Shown here: positions 4,895 to 5,718 of the stretch, piece after piece | Layout of the letters: every line of letters begins with the position of its first letter | How positions within the stretch are numbered: the first letter of the stretch is position 1 | Source: Eggerthellaceae bacterium | GTDB taxonomy: Bacteria; Actinomycetota; Coriobacteriia; Coriobacteriales; Eggerthellaceae | Direction: 5' to 3' | DNA: 5,718 nucleotides | Assembly: GCA_900754955.1 (NCBI GenBank) | Contig: CAAEEV010000151.1 | Span: forward strand, 1-5,718 | Program-made: the position numbers and the translations under genes | The notes under the pieces: generated by a model | Told to the model about the DNA's origin: nothing | The model's database searches: none | What the model saw: the letters and a program-made list of their open reading frames with translations, nothing else

Positions 4895-5718
4895 AGCGCT
4901 GGCGCTTGAGGAAGTCGGGAATGTAGTCCTCGTCGGCGAAACGGCCGCTGTTAGACGTGGTCGAGAAAGAGACGGGAGCCGGGTTCGACGTCGCGACCGG
5001 CGCAGGCTCGGTCGAAGCGAAGAGGTCCTGCTTGGCCGGACGGGCACCGAAGTCCATCGAGGACTGCGAAGCGCCCATCTTGAAGCCGGTGGCGATGACG
5101 GTGATGCGCACCGCGTCGCCCATGCCCTCGTCGATGATCTGGCCGTAGATGATGTTGGCGTTCTCGTCGGCGCATGCCTCGACGGTGCGGGCCGCCTCGG
5201 ACACCTCGGTCAGCGTGAGGTCGGGGCCGCCGGCGATGGAGAACAGCACGCGCGACGCACCCTGGATGGAGGCCTCGAGCAGGTTGGAGTTCGTGGCCTG
5301 CTGCGCCGCCTCGAGCGCGCGGTTCTCGCCCGTGGCGATGCCGATGCCCATCATGGCCGTGCCCGCATCCTTCATGACGGTGCGGATGTCGGCGAAGTCG
5401 AGGTTGATGAGACCCGGGATGGTGATGAGGTCGGTCACGCCCTGGATGCCCTGACGAAGCGTGTCGTCGGCGATGCGGAACGCGTCGATCATCGAGGTCT
5501 TCTTGTCGACGATCTCAAGCAGGCGGTCGTTCGGGATGATGATGAGCGTGTCGACCTTCTGGGACAGAAGATCGATGCCCTGCTCGGCCTGGTTGCGACG
5601 CAGGCGCCCCTCGAAGGTGAACGGCTTGGTGACGATGCCGACGGTGAGCGCGCCGATCTCCTCGCGCGCGATCTCGGCGACGATGGGAGCAGCGCCGGTG
5701 CCCGTGCCGCCGCCCTCG
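4893..5718 (-). CDS. ftsZ: Cell division protein FtsZ, C-terminal 274 residues (partial)
   Basis: A tubulin-like GTPase that polymerises into the cytokinetic ring. The window edge cuts the gene at its 5' end. The first visible residues are EGGGTGTG, the tubulin signature loop, so by family comparison roughly the first 100-105 residues are missing. Further motifs are [35 protein letters not shown], the T7 catalytic loop [26 protein letters not shown] and VTVIATGF. A short variable Ala/Ser/Pro linker leads to the C-terminal peptide [13 protein letters not shown], the docking site for SepF and other anchors, so sepF in the same window encodes its likely partner. The stop TAA at 4895-4893 overlaps the pgeF SD. 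Nothing is abnormal in the visible part. Confidence 0.98.
   Translation of the reverse strand, partial: EGGGTGTGAAPIVAEIAREEIGALTVGIVTKPFTFEGRLRRNQAEQGIDLLSQKVDTLIIIPNDRLLEIVDKKTSMIDAFRIADDTLRQGIQGVTDLITIPGLINLDFADIRTVMKDAGTAMMGIGIATGENRALEAAQQATNSNLLEASIQGASRVLFSIAGGPDLTLTEVSEAARTVEACADENANIIYGQIIDEGMGDAVRITVIATGFKMGASQSSMDFGARPAKQDLFASTEPAPVATSNPAPVSFSTTSNSGRFADEDYIPDFLKRQR

Overview
This GC-rich window looks like the chromosome of an actinobacterium. The best guess is the Coriobacteriia/Eggerthellales group, inferred from gene order and protein character and not proven. It holds the downstream half of a division-and-cell-wall (dcw) cluster. Seven protein genes lie on the minus strand, read right to left: ftsZ (N-terminus cut by the window edge), pgeF (ylmD), yggS (ylmE), sepF (ylmF), proC, yggT (ylmG) and divIVA. 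The first 30-odd bases at the left edge, on the plus strand, are the 3' end of the RNase P RNA gene rnpB. A strong hairpin terminator follows it, so rnpB and divIVA converge.

The minus-strand genes are packed like one operon. There are 15 nt between ftsZ and pgeF, TAATG stop/start overlaps at pgeF/yggS and sepF/proC, and a 7-nt overlap at proC/yggT. The only real gaps are about 76 nt before sepF and 51 nt before divIVA. Each gene start except that of ftsZ, which lies outside the window, has a recognisable Shine-Dalgarno sequence.

Functionally, FtsZ forms the division ring. SepF anchors FtsZ to the membrane through the FtsZ C-terminal peptide, which is intact here. DivIVA marks poles and septa and directs growth. 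YggT is a small membrane protein of the same cluster. PgeF (purine nucleoside phosphorylase/cell-wall editing family), YggS (PLP homeostasis) and ProC (last step of proline synthesis) are metabolic passengers with a long-conserved association with this locus.

The unusual part is the 3' end of divIVA and the stretch up to rnpB (about 64-340). The acidic, cysteine-free DivIVA body stops abruptly near residue 282. It continues in frame into a basic 75-residue tail with five cysteines. The DNA encoding that tail is almost entirely inverted repeats: a perfect 13-bp hairpin, a ~117-nt imperfect hairpin, and a pair of competing stems. This looks like a palindromic repeat element inserted at the end of divIVA that supplies a new C-terminus and stop. 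A second notable feature is the SepF linker, which has a long run of Asp/Tyr repeats and two plausible translation starts.
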